Of a stretch of 64,000 nucleotides of DNA, positions 11,001 to 20,700 are shown piece by piece. Origin of the DNA: Azospirillum sp. RU38E. Its GTDB lineage: Bacteria > Pseudomonadota > Alphaproteobacteria > Azospirillales > Azospirillaceae. The stretch lies in assembly GCF_900188385.1 (NCBI RefSeq), contig NZ_FZOI01000020.1, positions 1-64,000 of the forward strand, in the 5' to 3' direction. Below the pieces are notes generated by a model. That model was not told where the DNA came from. It was given only the letters and a program-made list of their open reading frames with translations, and made no database searches. Each line of letters opens with the position of its first letter. Position 1 is the first letter of the stretch. The translations under genes were made by a program, and so were the position numbers.

Positions 11001-11338
11001 ACGGGCTGGACAAGTATCGTGGTGGCATCGTGCCGCGCGGTGCGTTTGAAAGCTCCTGGACCTATCAGGTCGATGCCAAGCTGGCCCAGGAAATCCCGAG
11101 CCCGATCGAAGGCCACAAGGCTGAGTTCACGCTGGACATCATCAACCTGACCAACCTGATCAACAAGAATTGGGGCCGTCAGCAGAGCGTGCCGTTCTTC
11201 CAGTCCATCGCCGGCCCGCAGGCCACGATTCAGAACGGCCAGTATGTCTTCACCTCCACCGGCCGCGATGTGACGGAACAGATCAACAACCGCGCTTCCG
11301 TCTGGAAGATCCAGGTTGGTGTGCGTTACCAGTTCTGA
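8093..11338 (+). CDS. TonB-dependent receptor, Oar-like with carboxypeptidase-regulatory domain
   Basis: A 1081-aa outer-membrane receptor. A signal peptide with an unusually long basic N-region cleaves near AFA-QQT (about residue 41). A carboxypeptidase-regulatory-like beta-sandwich covers about 47-125 (GAPAVGAQVEIVHTPSG). The stretch GEIVATGQRS at about 132 resembles a TonB box, followed by the plug (TINRDLKDIVRNDP; VDGVKQNDDFGL) and a 22-strand-type barrel with many aromatic strand ends. It ends in the outer-membrane signature QVGVRYQF. Ligand unknown; Oar-type receptors take up peptides or carbohydrates. The neighbouring nucleotidase hints at nucleotide-linked substrates, but this is inference. 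Confidence 0.93.
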   Translation: MSNPNKKAAAVLRRHLGSLKLGAGVAAIAVASAWVVPAFAQQTTSSMTGSITTSSGAPAVGAQVEIVHTPSGTRSVTTVNSEGRFQASGLRVGGPYTVTVSSANAQPQVVDGVFVSLGEPYALDLTLGESVGEIVATGQRSAPTTVGIGTRFSERQIENAPTINRDLKDIVRNDPKVFVDVTNSNAIQIAGSNNRFNSLTVDGVKQNDDFGLNGGGYPTQRAPLSVEAIGGLSVLTAPYDVEYSGFQGGTINIVTKSGENTPHGSFYYYYGDENLSGDRSGGRRNLISPYKERTWGGSLGGALIQDKVFFYVNYEKYRNQAPVIYGTSDSGLGNPVSGITTAQVEQIRQIAKDVYGYDTLGLADGTLPEADEKILTKLDWNINDDHRASFAYQRNEGNNIIDATSSTSATPRTLSLQSNFYNRTQIMNSYSFQLFSDWTSDFSTEVKVARKDVESLRDPLNGLGFGEFRINTTPGTSGTQAVFGPDLSSHSNYLTTTTDSAKLKGTYLLGDHKIVGGYEYDKYDYFNLFLQRSLGQWEFASIADFQARKASRFRYANAVSGNANDAAASWKYTQHSFYLQDTWDISPDFQLQGGLRYELYKSDDKPVANANFASRYGFSNTETLDGKDLWLPRLGFTYEATDSTKFRGGAGLFSGVGPAVWLSNNYSNDGVTQRSLDTNGDAVTAAIPGLLNGVTGQVPTAAVARLSALGEGFVNALDPNFEMPSSWKFSMAVDQKLDIPGLGDNWLITAEAIYTRVKDATFYKDLRLVQTGTAPDGRPIYSQKAQTTVNSAGATVARPAGSDLVLTNTDKGKGLVLSLFASNNWETDYGNIDFGVGYAYQDVDDASQGTSSVASSNYGNFVTTDPNSDLLGVSSYEQKHRFTSNATYSIEYFDGYKSSISLFGQAFSGKPYTYSFSCSSTANPFGDPACRGNTSRQALYVPTGATDPLVNWNAAGSIKPADMDAYISRNGLDKYRGGIVPRGAFESSWTYQVDAKLAQEIPSPIEGHKAEFTLDIINLTNLINKNWGRQQSVPFFQSIAGPQATIQNGQYVFTSTGRDVTEQINNRASVWKIQVGVRYQF

Positions 11339-11365
11339 TCCTAATCCGTTCAGAACAAGGGGAAG

Positions 11366-11398
11366 GGGCGGTCCGGCAACGGACCGCCCTTTTTCTTT
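11366..11398 (+). terminator. Rho-independent terminator of the TonB-dependent receptor
   Basis: Perfect 10-bp stem (11366-11375 with 11380-11389), GCAA tetraloop and the T-rich tail TTTTTCTTT. Textbook intrinsic terminator 27 bp after the stop. Confidence 0.95.
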
Positions 11399-11468
11399 AT
11401 TTATGCAGAATATTTGGGTTCGGAATTTTCTACCAAGCCGGCCAAAATTGCGTCAAAATAATCACATC

Positions 11469-11822
11469 ATGCGTATGCCAGAGAGCCCTTGTGAGCGGCG
11501 GCTGCACCCCCGCACCGTGACGCTGCCCATGTTCCTGATGGTCGCCGGTTACCCGGCGCGCCTGCTGGATTGGTCATTCGGGGGCCTGCGGGTCCGGTTG
11601 GAGCTGCCCGCGTCCGGCTTGGCCGTGGGCATGGCCGTGGATATCACCGTGCTGCGGGCCGATTGTGGCAGCTGGTCACATCTGCCGGCAACGATCCGCC
11701 ACCTGGGTGACTGCAAGGATGGCTCGATCGGGCTGGAATTGCTGGATCGCCCCCATGCCTTTCCCATCTTGCTGGAACTGCTGAATGACAGCGTTGATCC
11801 ACTGCCGTCAGCGTCTTTCTGA
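11469..11822 (+). CDS. PilZ-domain c-di-GMP-binding protein
   Basis: A 117-aa single-domain protein. It shows both parts of the PilZ c-di-GMP signature: RRLHPR (RxxxR) near residue 10 and DWSFGG (DxSxxG) near residue 35, followed by a beta-barrel-like hydrophobic pattern. Likely a cytoplasmic c-di-GMP effector acting on motility, exopolysaccharide or adhesion. ATG 11469 or 11475 is the start; the open frame upstream overlaps the receptor's end and is not plausible. It is convergent with the symporter-kinase, 16 bp away. No diguanylate cyclase is nearby, so its partner is unknown. Confidence 0.85.
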   Translation: MRMPESPCERRLHPRTVTLPMFLMVAGYPARLLDWSFGGLRVRLELPASGLAVGMAVDITVLRADCGSWSHLPATIRHLGDCKDGSIGLELLDRPHAFPILLELLNDSVDPLPSASF

Positions 11823-11838
11823 TCCCGGCAATTGACGA

Positions 11839-14800
11839 TCAGGCGGCTGGTCGCCGCCGTTCGGCTGTCATCTGGGTCAGCAGGGCGCGCAAGGCACCAG
11901 GCCGCACGGGCTTGTAGATGATACGCGCACCTACCGCCGTCACCGCTTCCCGCACGGCGTCGCTGCGGTCGGCGGTGACCACGGCGGCTGGCAGGGTCTC
12001 GCCAAAGCGGGCGCGCACCAGCGCCAAGGCGTCCAGCCCGCTGGCGCCGTGATCCAGATGGAAATCGGTCAGCAGCACATCCGGTTTGGCATCGCCCAGG
12101 GCGGCCAGGGCGGCCTCCCCCGTCTTGCCCCAGACCACCTGGCAATCCCAGCCGGTCAGCAGGGCGCGGGTGGCCTCCGCGATGGCGGGCTCATTTTCCA
12201 CACACAGCACCAGCGTGCCCTGCAACCCCGTCACCTGCACGGCACTGGTGGGGCGGCTTGGCGCCGCCGGGGTGGTCGCCAGCGGCACCTCCACGAAAAA
12301 ACAGCTGCCTTTGCCAACGGTGGAGCGCAGGCCTATCCGGTGGCCCAGGATGGCGGCAAAGCGCTCCACAATGGAAAGCCCCAGGCCCAGCCCCTTGTCC
12401 CGGTCGCCAGGGCCGGTGTCCAGCTGGCGGAATTCCTGGAAAATCTCCCGCTGGCGTTCGGGGGGAATGCCGGGGCCGGTGTCCCACACCTCAATCCGCA
12501 GATGGTCGCCCACCCGCCGGCAGCCCAGCAGGATGCGGCCCTTGGGCGTATAGCGCAGCGCATTGGCCAGGAAATTCTGCAGGATGCGGCGCAGCAGCAC
12601 CGCGTCGGTATCCACGCTGGCAAGGCAGGGCACGCGGCGCAGGCGCAGCCCATGCCGGTCGGCCACCACGCCCAGCTCCTCCGCCAGCGGGCGCAGGATA
12701 TCGTCCACCATCACGGCGGTGCGGTTGGGCTTCACCACCCCGGTATCCAGTTTGGTGACATCCAGCAGATCGCCCAGCAGCTGTTCCACCGACCGCAGGG
12801 CGGCATCCGCCTGGGTCACCAGCGGGTCTTGCCCGCGCTCCAGCGCGGCGGAGATGAACAGGCGGGCGGCGTGCAGTGGCTGCAACAGATCGTGGCTGAC
12901 GGCGGCCAGCAGGCGGGTCTTCGCCTGGTTGGCGCGGTCGGCCTCCTGTTTGGCGGCGGCCAGGTCGGTGGTGCGTTCGGCGATGCCGCGCTCCAGCCCC
13001 TCATTGGCCGCCCTTAACGCCTCTGCCGCGCGGTGCTTGTCGGTGATGTCATTATAGACGGCGACGAACCCGCCGTCGGGCATGGGGTTGGAACTGATTT
13101 CCAGCACCGTGCCATCGGGCCGTGTGCGGTGGAACACGTCATCCTGGTCGCGGCGTTTCGGGTCCAGCCGGCGCATGAACAGGCTTTCCACCTCACCCTC
13201 GCGCCCGAATTCCCCCCGGCTTTGCAGATAGGCCACCAGCTGGCCCAGCGGCGTGCCGACAGTGATCAACCCCTCCGGCACATCCAGCAGCTCCAGGAAC
13301 CGGTAATTCCACAGCAGCAGGCGGAAATCCTTGTCCACCGCGCAGATGCCCTTGCCGACATTCTCCAGGGTGGAGCGCAGCAGCATATGCTGGTCCAGAA
13401 TGGCGCGTGATGCCTCGTCGATGATCGACCGCGCATCGGAGCGGGAGAGCCGCCGGTCAGACAGCAGGCTGGCCACAACCACACGGGCCGAGGCGCTGCC
13501 AATGGCGCCGGCCAGCAGCCATTCGGTGGCCTGGATCGCCTCTTCATCGATGCGGGCTTCCAGCGCTACCTTGAACTGGTCCGACCGCGGGTTGGACAGC
13601 TGCGTCAGGTCGAGAAAGACGGCATCCGCCCGTTTGGCGCCGACATAACGGGCGGCCAGCTCATGCAAATCGGCCAGGATGGCGCCGCGCGGCGCCTGCC
13701 GCCCGTCCCGCGCGTCGGAGCGCTGGGACACAAAGCGCCGCGCCTGCTGTTTTTCCAGGTCGGACTGTCGGGTGAAGAAGGAGACCAGCACCAGCGCCAG
13801 CAGATTCAGCCCCAGGCTGACCAGCGCGCCATGGGCCAGCGTGTCCAGATCATGGATGCCGCCCAGCCCGGCGGGCGTCAGCCAGGAGATGCCGAACAGT
13901 CCCTCATCCATCATCGAACCAGGGATCAGCCCAGCCACCACAAAACTGGGTACCAGCACCGTATAGGCCCAGGTGATGAAGCCCGCCCCCAGCCCGGCAA
14001 TGGCGCCGGCCTTGGTGACGCGCCGGAAGAACAGGCCCAGCAGCAGGGGCGGGGCGAACTGCGCCACCCCCGCAAAGGAAACCGTGCCGATGGTGGCCAG
14101 CGGAAAGGTGGTGCCGATGAACAGGTAATAGAAATAGGCCATGGTCAGCAGGGCCAGCACGGTCAACCGCCGCACGGTCAGCAGCATGGGCTTGGGATCA
14201 TCCTGCCAGCGCTTCATGGCCGGGCGATAGGCCATCAGCACCGGCACGATGATATCGTTGCAGACCATGGTGGAAAGCGCCACCGCCCCGACAATGATCA
14301 TGCTGGTGGCGGCCGACAGGCCGCCGATGAAGGCCAGCAGCGCCATGCCGGGATGCCCCAGTTCCAGCGGAATGGTCACCAGGAACGTGTCGGCATTGAC
14401 GCTGCCATCGGGGTACATCAGCAACCCCGCCAGTGCTACCGGCATGACGAACAGGTTGATCCCCACCAGATAGGCTGGGAACAGCCAGGAGGCCGTACGT
14501 ATATCCCCGACATGGGTGTTTTCCACCACTGCCACATGAAACTGACGCGGCAGGCAGATGATGGCGAGTGCGGCCAGCAGCGTCATGGTCCACCAGCCGC
14601 CATCCAGATGCGGGGTCAGAATCTCACGCAGTTCCGGTCGTTCCATCGCCTGATCGAAAATCTCCCACGGGCCGCCGGCCACGGCGAAAACGATCCCGCC
14701 GCCCACCACCAGGGCCGCCAGCAGCTTCACCAGACTTTCCGCGGCAATGGCGGTCATCAGCCCGCGATGATGTTCATTGGCGTGGATGTTGCGCACCCCG

Positions 14801-15336
14801 AACAGGATGGCGAACAGGGCCATGGTACAGGTGATGATGAAGGTGTTCTGGCCCGGCTTGTCCAGCAGGGGGCCGCCGAACATATTGCCGGAAATCGCCT
14901 CCAGGCTGATGGTGATGGCCTTCAGCTGCAAGGCGAAATAGGGCAGCACCGTCAGCACGGCGATGAAGGTGACAAAGGCCGCCAGCACCCGGCTTTTGCC
15001 ATAACGGGCGGAGATGAAGTCGGAGATGGAGACAGTGTTTTCCGCCTTCGCCACCCGCACCATCTTGGCCAGGATGGGCCAGCCCAGCCCGATCATCAGG
15101 ATGGGGCCGACATAGATGGACAGGAAATCAAACCCGCCATTGGCCGCCCGACCCACGGCCCCGTAAAAGGTCCAGGAGGTGCAATAGACGGCCAGCGACA
15201 GGGCATAGAGCAGGGGGGCACGCCCCCCCTGTGCCGCACCCGAATGCTTGTCCGCCAACCGGTCGCCCTGCCAGGCGATGCCGAACAGGGCGGCCAGATA
15301 GACCAGCGACAGGGTAAGGACCAGCCAGCTTTGCAT
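11839..15336 (-). CDS. Na+/solute symporter-hybrid histidine kinase-receiver fusion
   Basis: A 1165-aa membrane protein. Residues 1 to about 530 form a sodium/solute symporter (SSS) domain with ~13 membrane segments. A PAS-like region (about 640-760) and coiled coil lead into HisKA with the SHDLLQPLHAARL motif (phospho-His 815), HATPase_c (NFLANALRYT; GLGLGLSIV) and a C-terminal receiver with D1091 (LLTDFHLD). The architecture matches the CbrA-like/NahK-like group, in which a transporter-like module senses or transports a nutrient and feeds a phosphorelay. No partner regulator gene lies next to it, so output may pass to an unlinked regulator or Hpt protein. Start ATG at 15336 gives a membrane-inserted N-terminus. 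Confidence 0.92.
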   Translation of the reverse strand: MQSWLVLTLSLVYLAALFGIAWQGDRLADKHSGAAQGGRAPLLYALSLAVYCTSWTFYGAVGRAANGGFDFLSIYVGPILMIGLGWPILAKMVRVAKAENTVSISDFISARYGKSRVLAAFVTFIAVLTVLPYFALQLKAITISLEAISGNMFGGPLLDKPGQNTFIITCTMALFAILFGVRNIHANEHHRGLMTAIAAESLVKLLAALVVGGGIVFAVAGGPWEIFDQAMERPELREILTPHLDGGWWTMTLLAALAIICLPRQFHVAVVENTHVGDIRTASWLFPAYLVGINLFVMPVALAGLLMYPDGSVNADTFLVTIPLELGHPGMALLAFIGGLSAATSMIIVGAVALSTMVCNDIIVPVLMAYRPAMKRWQDDPKPMLLTVRRLTVLALLTMAYFYYLFIGTTFPLATIGTVSFAGVAQFAPPLLLGLFFRRVTKAGAIAGLGAGFITWAYTVLVPSFVVAGLIPGSMMDEGLFGISWLTPAGLGGIHDLDTLAHGALVSLGLNLLALVLVSFFTRQSDLEKQQARRFVSQRSDARDGRQAPRGAILADLHELAARYVGAKRADAVFLDLTQLSNPRSDQFKVALEARIDEEAIQATEWLLAGAIGSASARVVVASLLSDRRLSRSDARSIIDEASRAILDQHMLLRSTLENVGKGICAVDKDFRLLLWNYRFLELLDVPEGLITVGTPLGQLVAYLQSRGEFGREGEVESLFMRRLDPKRRDQDDVFHRTRPDGTVLEISSNPMPDGGFVAVYNDITDKHRAAEALRAANEGLERGIAERTTDLAAAKQEADRANQAKTRLLAAVSHDLLQPLHAARLFISAALERGQDPLVTQADAALRSVEQLLGDLLDVTKLDTGVVKPNRTAVMVDDILRPLAEELGVVADRHGLRLRRVPCLASVDTDAVLLRRILQNFLANALRYTPKGRILLGCRRVGDHLRIEVWDTGPGIPPERQREIFQEFRQLDTGPGDRDKGLGLGLSIVERFAAILGHRIGLRSTVGKGSCFFVEVPLATTPAAPSRPTSAVQVTGLQGTLVLCVENEPAIAEATRALLTGWDCQVVWGKTGEAALAALGDAKPDVLLTDFHLDHGASGLDALALVRARFGETLPAAVVTADRSDAVREAVTAVGARIIYKPVRPGALRALLTQMTAERRRPAA

Positions 15337-15439
15337 CTTGTTCCGGGGCGGGGGTGGCGTAGAAGGGTAACTTACACCGCCCCGCCCCGGTAACGCAGAT
15401 GGATTTTACGGTGCGCCGGGGGCTGTGCTTTATACCCGT

Positions 15440-15579
15440 GGCACGAAATCATGACCGATGGTCAAGCTCTCGTGCCCCTCCATCGCCGGCGCCAGCATCC
15501 GCTGGCTTGGCTACGCCGCTACCAAGCGGCCCGGCGGCGGTTGCAGCATTACCAACGGTCATGAATGATGATCGTTGGT
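15440..15579. repeat. Composite hairpin repeat, copy 1
   Basis: A left hairpin (GGCACGA 15440-15446 with TCGTGCC 15470-15476) is followed by a core containing GCTGGCTTGGCTACGCC. The core as a whole has 26 bp (15492-15517) identical to 53983-54008. Next come GCAGCATTACCA (also shared) and a right imperfect palindrome, 15551-15579. It fills the 278-bp gap between the symporter-kinase start and the next gene's 3' end. Confidence 0.75.
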
Positions 15580-15582
15580 TTC

Positions 15583-15615
15583 ATACTAAGGGGCATGGGA
15601 CATGCCCCTTAGTAT
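15583..15615 (-). terminator. Hairpin terminator overlapping the chemoreceptor stop codon
   Basis: Perfect 15-bp stem (15583-15597 with 15601-15615) and a 3-nt loop. On the minus strand it begins inside the TAA stop of the chemoreceptor at 15615. No T-run follows. Confidence 0.75.
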
Positions 15616-17666
15616 TACGCCGCCCGGATGGCCGCGAAGAAGCGGGTGATCTCATCCTGCAACATTGTGGCGTTGCGGGCGAGGTTGGAGGAGGCGAGAG
15701 AGACCTGACGGGACATCTCGCCCGCTTCCTCTGCCGCCCCCGTCACCTGCCCCATGGCATCATCCACCTGCACTACGCTGCCCGCCGCGTCCGACACGCT
15801 GCCGGCAATTTCAGAGGTGGCGGCGGATTGCTGTTCCACCGCATGGGCGATCTCTTCGGCGATCTGGTTCTGGCCGGCGATGGCGGCGCTGACCTGCCGG
15901 ATGGCGGCAACCGACTGTTCCGCCACCTTCTGGATTTCGCCGACCAGCCCGGTGATGTCGTCGGTGGCGCGGGCCGTCTGGGTGGCCAGGGCCTTCACTT
16001 CCCCTGCCACCACGGCAAAGCCCTTGCCGGCCTCCCCGGCGCGGGCGGCTTCAATCGTGGCGTTGAGTGCCAGCAGATTGGTCTGGGCGGCAATGTTGGA
16101 GATCAGGCCCACCACTTCGCCGATGCGCTGGGCGGCACTGGCCAGACTGGCCAGCGTATGGTCGGCCTGTTCGGCCTGTTCCATGGTCTGGCCGGCGGAC
16201 TGGCTGGACCGGCTGGCCTGGCGCTGGATTTCGCCGATGGAACCGGACAATTCCTCCGCGGCGGCAGCCACGGCCTGGATCTTGTCGCTGGCGGCGTTGG
16301 TGGCCCCGGTGGCCGCCTGCGACTGGCGCAGCGTCTCCCCGGAAATGCCGGACATCTGCGCTGCTGTGGCTTCCAGCTCGGTGGAGGCCGACGACATCTC
16401 CCGGATGGCCAGGGAGGCGGTGACGTCGAAATCGGCGATCAGCCGTTCCAGTTCGGCCGTATGGCGGTCGCGGGCGGCGCGCTGGTCGGCCTCCACCGCG
16501 CGCAGGCGGGCGGCCTCCTGGCCGGCCTGTTTCAGCACGGCAACCGACCGGGCCATGGCGCCCAGTTCATCCTGGCGGGTGGCATGGGGCACATCGGCGC
16601 TGTAATCCTCCCGCGCGAACAGGCCGATGGCGTGGCCCAGTTCGGCCAGCGGGTGCAGGATCTGACGCGTCACGATCAGGATGGCCAGCCCCACCATGCA
16701 GAGCCCGACCAGCACCACCAGACTGGCGCCCGTCAGGCCCCAGCCGCGGGCGCTGCGCAGGGCCGTTGCCTTGGCGCTAGTGGCCTGTTCTAGTTTCTGA
16801 CGGGCCTGGATTACCGTGTCAATGGCGGCGCTGGCGGATTTGAACCAACCCTGGCTGTCCACCGGATAGGCGGCACCCGACGCAGCAGCGGCCAGTACCT
16901 GCTTCAACTCTGTATCAATGCGGGCGGTCGCCTGGGCGGCTACGCTGACGGCATCGCGGAAAGCCGGGTCCAGCCGGCTGGCCCGTGCTTCGGCCCCGGC
17001 CAGACTGATGGTGATGGCCCCGCTGGCATGGCCGATGGCCCCCAGCTGGGCCGGGGTTGGGGGCTTGCCAGTGGTAATGATGCCAGCCACCATGCCGCGC
17101 TGCCGGCCCAGATGTTCGGCCACCACCGCCAGATCGGTGGTCACGGCCAGACCTTCGGCCAAAGCGGCCTCGTCCGACAGGGCAATGCCGGCAATATCCT
17201 GCCGGGCCTGGGCCAGCAGATTTTCGATGACACCGGTGGCCGTGGCGAACCAGGGGCCGGGTTCCCGCGCGCCGGTTCCATCCATGGCTGCGGTCGCCTT
17301 GGTCCTGGCGCTGTCCAGGCTGGAAAGGGCGGACTGCAGCGGCCCGGCTTTCTGCCCGGCCTGTTGCATGGCGGCCCGGACATTGACCAGGGCGGCATCC
17401 ACCGCCTGGCGCGCCTTGTCCACCGCCGCGCGCTGTTCGGCGCTGGTGGCAGCGCCCGCGATGGCCGCATTCGTGCTGCCCCGTTCCACTGCAAGTTTTC
17501 CGGCGGCATCCAGCATGATGGCGGCCTGCCGGTTACTATCCGATGCTTGTTCAGCCGTACTCATTCCCTGCCAGGCGAAGAAACCCTGAACAAGAGATTG
17601 CGTCAGCGAAAGCAGGGCCAGAACAGTGACAATTCCAACAACTTTTATTTTAATGCTAAGGCGCAT
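15615..17666 (-). CDS. Methyl-accepting chemotaxis protein, NIT-like sensor
   Basis: A 683-aa chemoreceptor. TM1 is at about 8-30. The ~270-residue periplasmic helical region contains [14 protein letters not shown] and [12 protein letters not shown]; the repeated (E/Q)RG pattern resembles nitrate/nitrite-sensing (NIT) helical-bundle domains, though this is only suggestive. TM2 is at about 308-330, then HAMP, then the signalling domain with [18 protein letters not shown]. The ATG at 17666 is preceded by GAGAGGGAA. Monocistronic, with its own 3' hairpin. Its signalling domain is close to that of the receptor at 3079, while the sensor halves are unrelated in sequence. Confidence 0.92.
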   Translation of the reverse strand: MRLSIKIKVVGIVTVLALLSLTQSLVQGFFAWQGMSTAEQASDSNRQAAIMLDAAGKLAVERGSTNAAIAGAATSAEQRAAVDKARQAVDAALVNVRAAMQQAGQKAGPLQSALSSLDSARTKATAAMDGTGAREPGPWFATATGVIENLLAQARQDIAGIALSDEAALAEGLAVTTDLAVVAEHLGRQRGMVAGIITTGKPPTPAQLGAIGHASGAITISLAGAEARASRLDPAFRDAVSVAAQATARIDTELKQVLAAAASGAAYPVDSQGWFKSASAAIDTVIQARQKLEQATSAKATALRSARGWGLTGASLVVLVGLCMVGLAILIVTRQILHPLAELGHAIGLFAREDYSADVPHATRQDELGAMARSVAVLKQAGQEAARLRAVEADQRAARDRHTAELERLIADFDVTASLAIREMSSASTELEATAAQMSGISGETLRQSQAATGATNAASDKIQAVAAAAEELSGSIGEIQRQASRSSQSAGQTMEQAEQADHTLASLASAAQRIGEVVGLISNIAAQTNLLALNATIEAARAGEAGKGFAVVAGEVKALATQTARATDDITGLVGEIQKVAEQSVAAIRQVSAAIAGQNQIAEEIAHAVEQQSAATSEIAGSVSDAAGSVVQVDDAMGQVTGAAEEAGEMSRQVSLASSNLARNATMLQDEITRFFAAIRAA

Positions 17667-17776
17667 GATCGTTCCCTCTCTTACTCCCTGTAGGGGATTA
17701 AGGGAACTTCGTTAACGATTCCATAACCGCACCCACCCGCCTCCGTACTTATGAGATAGATCAATTCGGCGAGCCT

Positions 17777-20700
17777 TTAAGCAGTCTTAAGCGATGATTT
17801 GCCCTCTCTATTGTCTGCGGCAGCGACCACATCCGGCAGGTCGATCTCCCCGACACGGGGGAATACCGTGTCGGCCTGCTTCAGCAACGCCCGGTCGCCG
17901 ATGCCGATGGCGACCATGCCGGCGGCCTTGATGGCGGTGATGCCGGCCTGGCTGTCTTCAATGCCGATACATTCACCGGGTGCAACCCCCAGGGCAGCGG
18001 CCACCGACAGGAAGATGTCGGGGGCCGGCTTGGGGTGGGCGATGGCCCCGGCATCGGCCACATGGTCCAGCAGGTCCAGGATGCCCAGCCTGTCCAGCAG
18101 CGCGGGGGCATTGCGGCTGGCCGAGGCGACGCCGATCTTCAGCCCCGCCGCCCGCGCCTGGGCCAGCAGCGGCCGCACGCCGTCAAACAGGTCGGCCGGG
18201 CTGTAGCCGGCGATGATCGCCTGATAATAGCCGTTCTTGGTGTCGGTGGCCTTTTGCCGTGCTGCTGGCGAAAGGGTCAGGCCCGACCCGTCCAGCAGCA
18301 TGGTCAGCGACGTGTCGCGGTCGATGCCTTTCATCGCTTCATTCCGGCGGCGGTCGAAGGGCACGCCCAGATCGTCGGCCAGCCGCTTCCACGCCTGATA
18401 ATGCGCCTCTGCCGTGTCGGTCAGCACCCCGTCCAGATCAAAGATCAAGGCGCGGGCCGGCCAGGGGAAGGGGGAGAGCGCCAGGCAGTGGCTTTCCCCG
18501 GCGGTCAGGGAGAAAGGCTTGCCATAATGGTGAAGGGTCAGGGGCGCGCCCTCCAGCAGGCTGTAACAGGCGCCCGCCGCCGTCACCTGCAGCCGCAGCC
18601 GCCGCCCTTGCCAGAGGATGCCGAAGCCATAGGCGGCCCAGCCGGCAGGCAGGGTGGGGCGGAACCGGGCGATGCCGCCATGCCAGCGCAGGCCGCCAAA
18701 GCCCCAGGCGATGCCCAGCCAGCTCCCCGCCATGGCGGCCATATGTACGCCATGGCTGGCATTGCCATGCAGATCGTCCAGGTCCACCCGGGCGGTCTGG
18801 TGATAATAGGCCAGCGCCTTTTCCGCCTCCCCCAGTTCGGCGGCGATGATGGCATGGGTGCTGGGGGACAGCGTGCTGTCATGCACGGTGATCGGTTCAT
18901 AATAGGCGAAATTGCGCCGCTTCAGCCCGCTATCCATGGCCTGCCCGGCCAGCAGCATGGCCTGTACCACATCGGCCTGCTTGCAGACCTGATGGCGGTA
19001 CAGGGCCAGCGGATGGAAATGCAGCAGCAGGGGGAATTTATCCAACGGCGTGCCGGCGAAATCCCACAGCGGCTTGTCCAGGAAATCATCATCCTGCGGG
19101 GAGACGCCTAGCAGCGGGTCGGTGGGCAGATACATGGCATCTGCTGCCCGCTGCCAGAGATCGGCCTCCGCCGGCATCAACCCGATCTGCCCTGCCAGAA
19201 CCGCCAGCCGGTCGGGCGCTTCCCGCGCCATGCGGCGGTAAAGGTCGGCGGCATGGGCCAGATGCGCCTGCGCCATGCTGTTGGTGTAAAAATTATTATT
19301 CACCAATGCCGTATATTCATCCGGCCCCGTCACCTCATGGATGGTGAAGACACCGCCCTTGCGCGGGTTGAAACGGCCGATCTGCGGCCAGATGCGTACC
19401 GTTTCAAACAGCATTTCCGCCAGATGGGTGTAAAGGAAGGTGCTGTCGCCCGTCACCTCCTCATAAAAGCGCACGGCAAAGGCGATATCGGCGTTGATAT
19501 GATATTGCGCCGACCCGCTGGGATAATGGGCTGAACATTCATCCCCGGCGATGGTGCGCCAGGGGTAAAGCGCGCCGGTCGCATGGCCCATGGCCCGCGC
19601 ATGGGCGCGGGCCCGTTCCAGCCCGCGCACGCGATATTCCAGCATCCGCCGCGCCAACCCCGGATCAGTCAGGGCCAGGGCGGGCAGCACGAAGGTTTCA
19701 GTATCCCAGAAATAATGACCCTCATAGCCTTCGCCCGTCAGCCCCTTGGCGGCGATGGAACTGGTGCCGGTGCGGCCGGTCGATTGGAACAGGTGGAACA
19801 GGTTGAAGCGGATGGCCTGTTGCAGGGCCGGGTCGCCCTCGATCGTCACATCGGCATCGCCCCAGAACTTGTCCAGTTCCTGGCGCTGACGGCGGGCGAT
19901 ACCATCCCAGCCCATGGCGCGGGCGGCGGCCAGCACGCCGCCCGTTTCCTCAAACAGGGCCTGGGCGATCTCCGGCCCGGCCTGTTCGGCGGTGCCATAG
20001 GCGACGAATTTCTCGATGGTCAATTCCTGTCCGGGTGTCAATGTGCCGCTGAACGGCTCCACCAGGGAATGCAGGGTCTGCCAGACCGGTTCCGCCGCAA
20101 GCCCCGGCCCCGGCCGGTGGGTCTGGCGGATGACGGCGATGCGCTGGCTGAAGCGGGCCTGCTGCACCAACCCCGCCGGCACGCCATTCTGTTCCACCGG
20201 CTGGCTGTCCACCCCGCCATGGCCCAGGGTGACGCCGATGCGCGGATCGTCGCCCTGTTTCTCCGCCCGCTTGCCCCATTGAATGCTGGAGAGCAGGGCC
20301 ACTGGCCCGCTGTAATCCAGTGAGCGCACGGTCAGCCGCACCGCCATCAATTGCGGATGGGCGAGGGAGACCAGACGCTGACCCTCGATCTCTACCCTGG
20401 CCCCCTTGGGGCTGGTCCAGCGCAGGATGCGGCCCATGGTGCCGGCCTGCAGGTCCAGTTCACACAACAGCCCGTCCAGCAGGCCATCGCGTATATCCAC
20501 CGGCTCATCCCCCAGCACGACGCGGATATATTTGCCATCCGCCACCGGCACGCGGGTGTCAGTGGCCGTGGCGAAGCCGGGGAACCGTTCATGATAATGG
20601 ATCGGCGCCTGTTCGAAGAAATCGGCCAGAAAGGTGGCGTCGGTCAGGCTGGGCACCTCGTCAATGCCACCCCGGACGCCCAGGGTGCCATTGGCCAGGG

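Noticed and set aside
8033-11116. 1027-codon open frame on the minus strand
   Set aside because: Antisense shadow of the TonB-dependent receptor; low-complexity composition and no family resemblance, while the plus frame has all receptor motifs.
13663-15393. 576-codon open frame on the plus strand
   Set aside because: Gln/His/Gly-rich shadow opposite the symporter-kinase gene.
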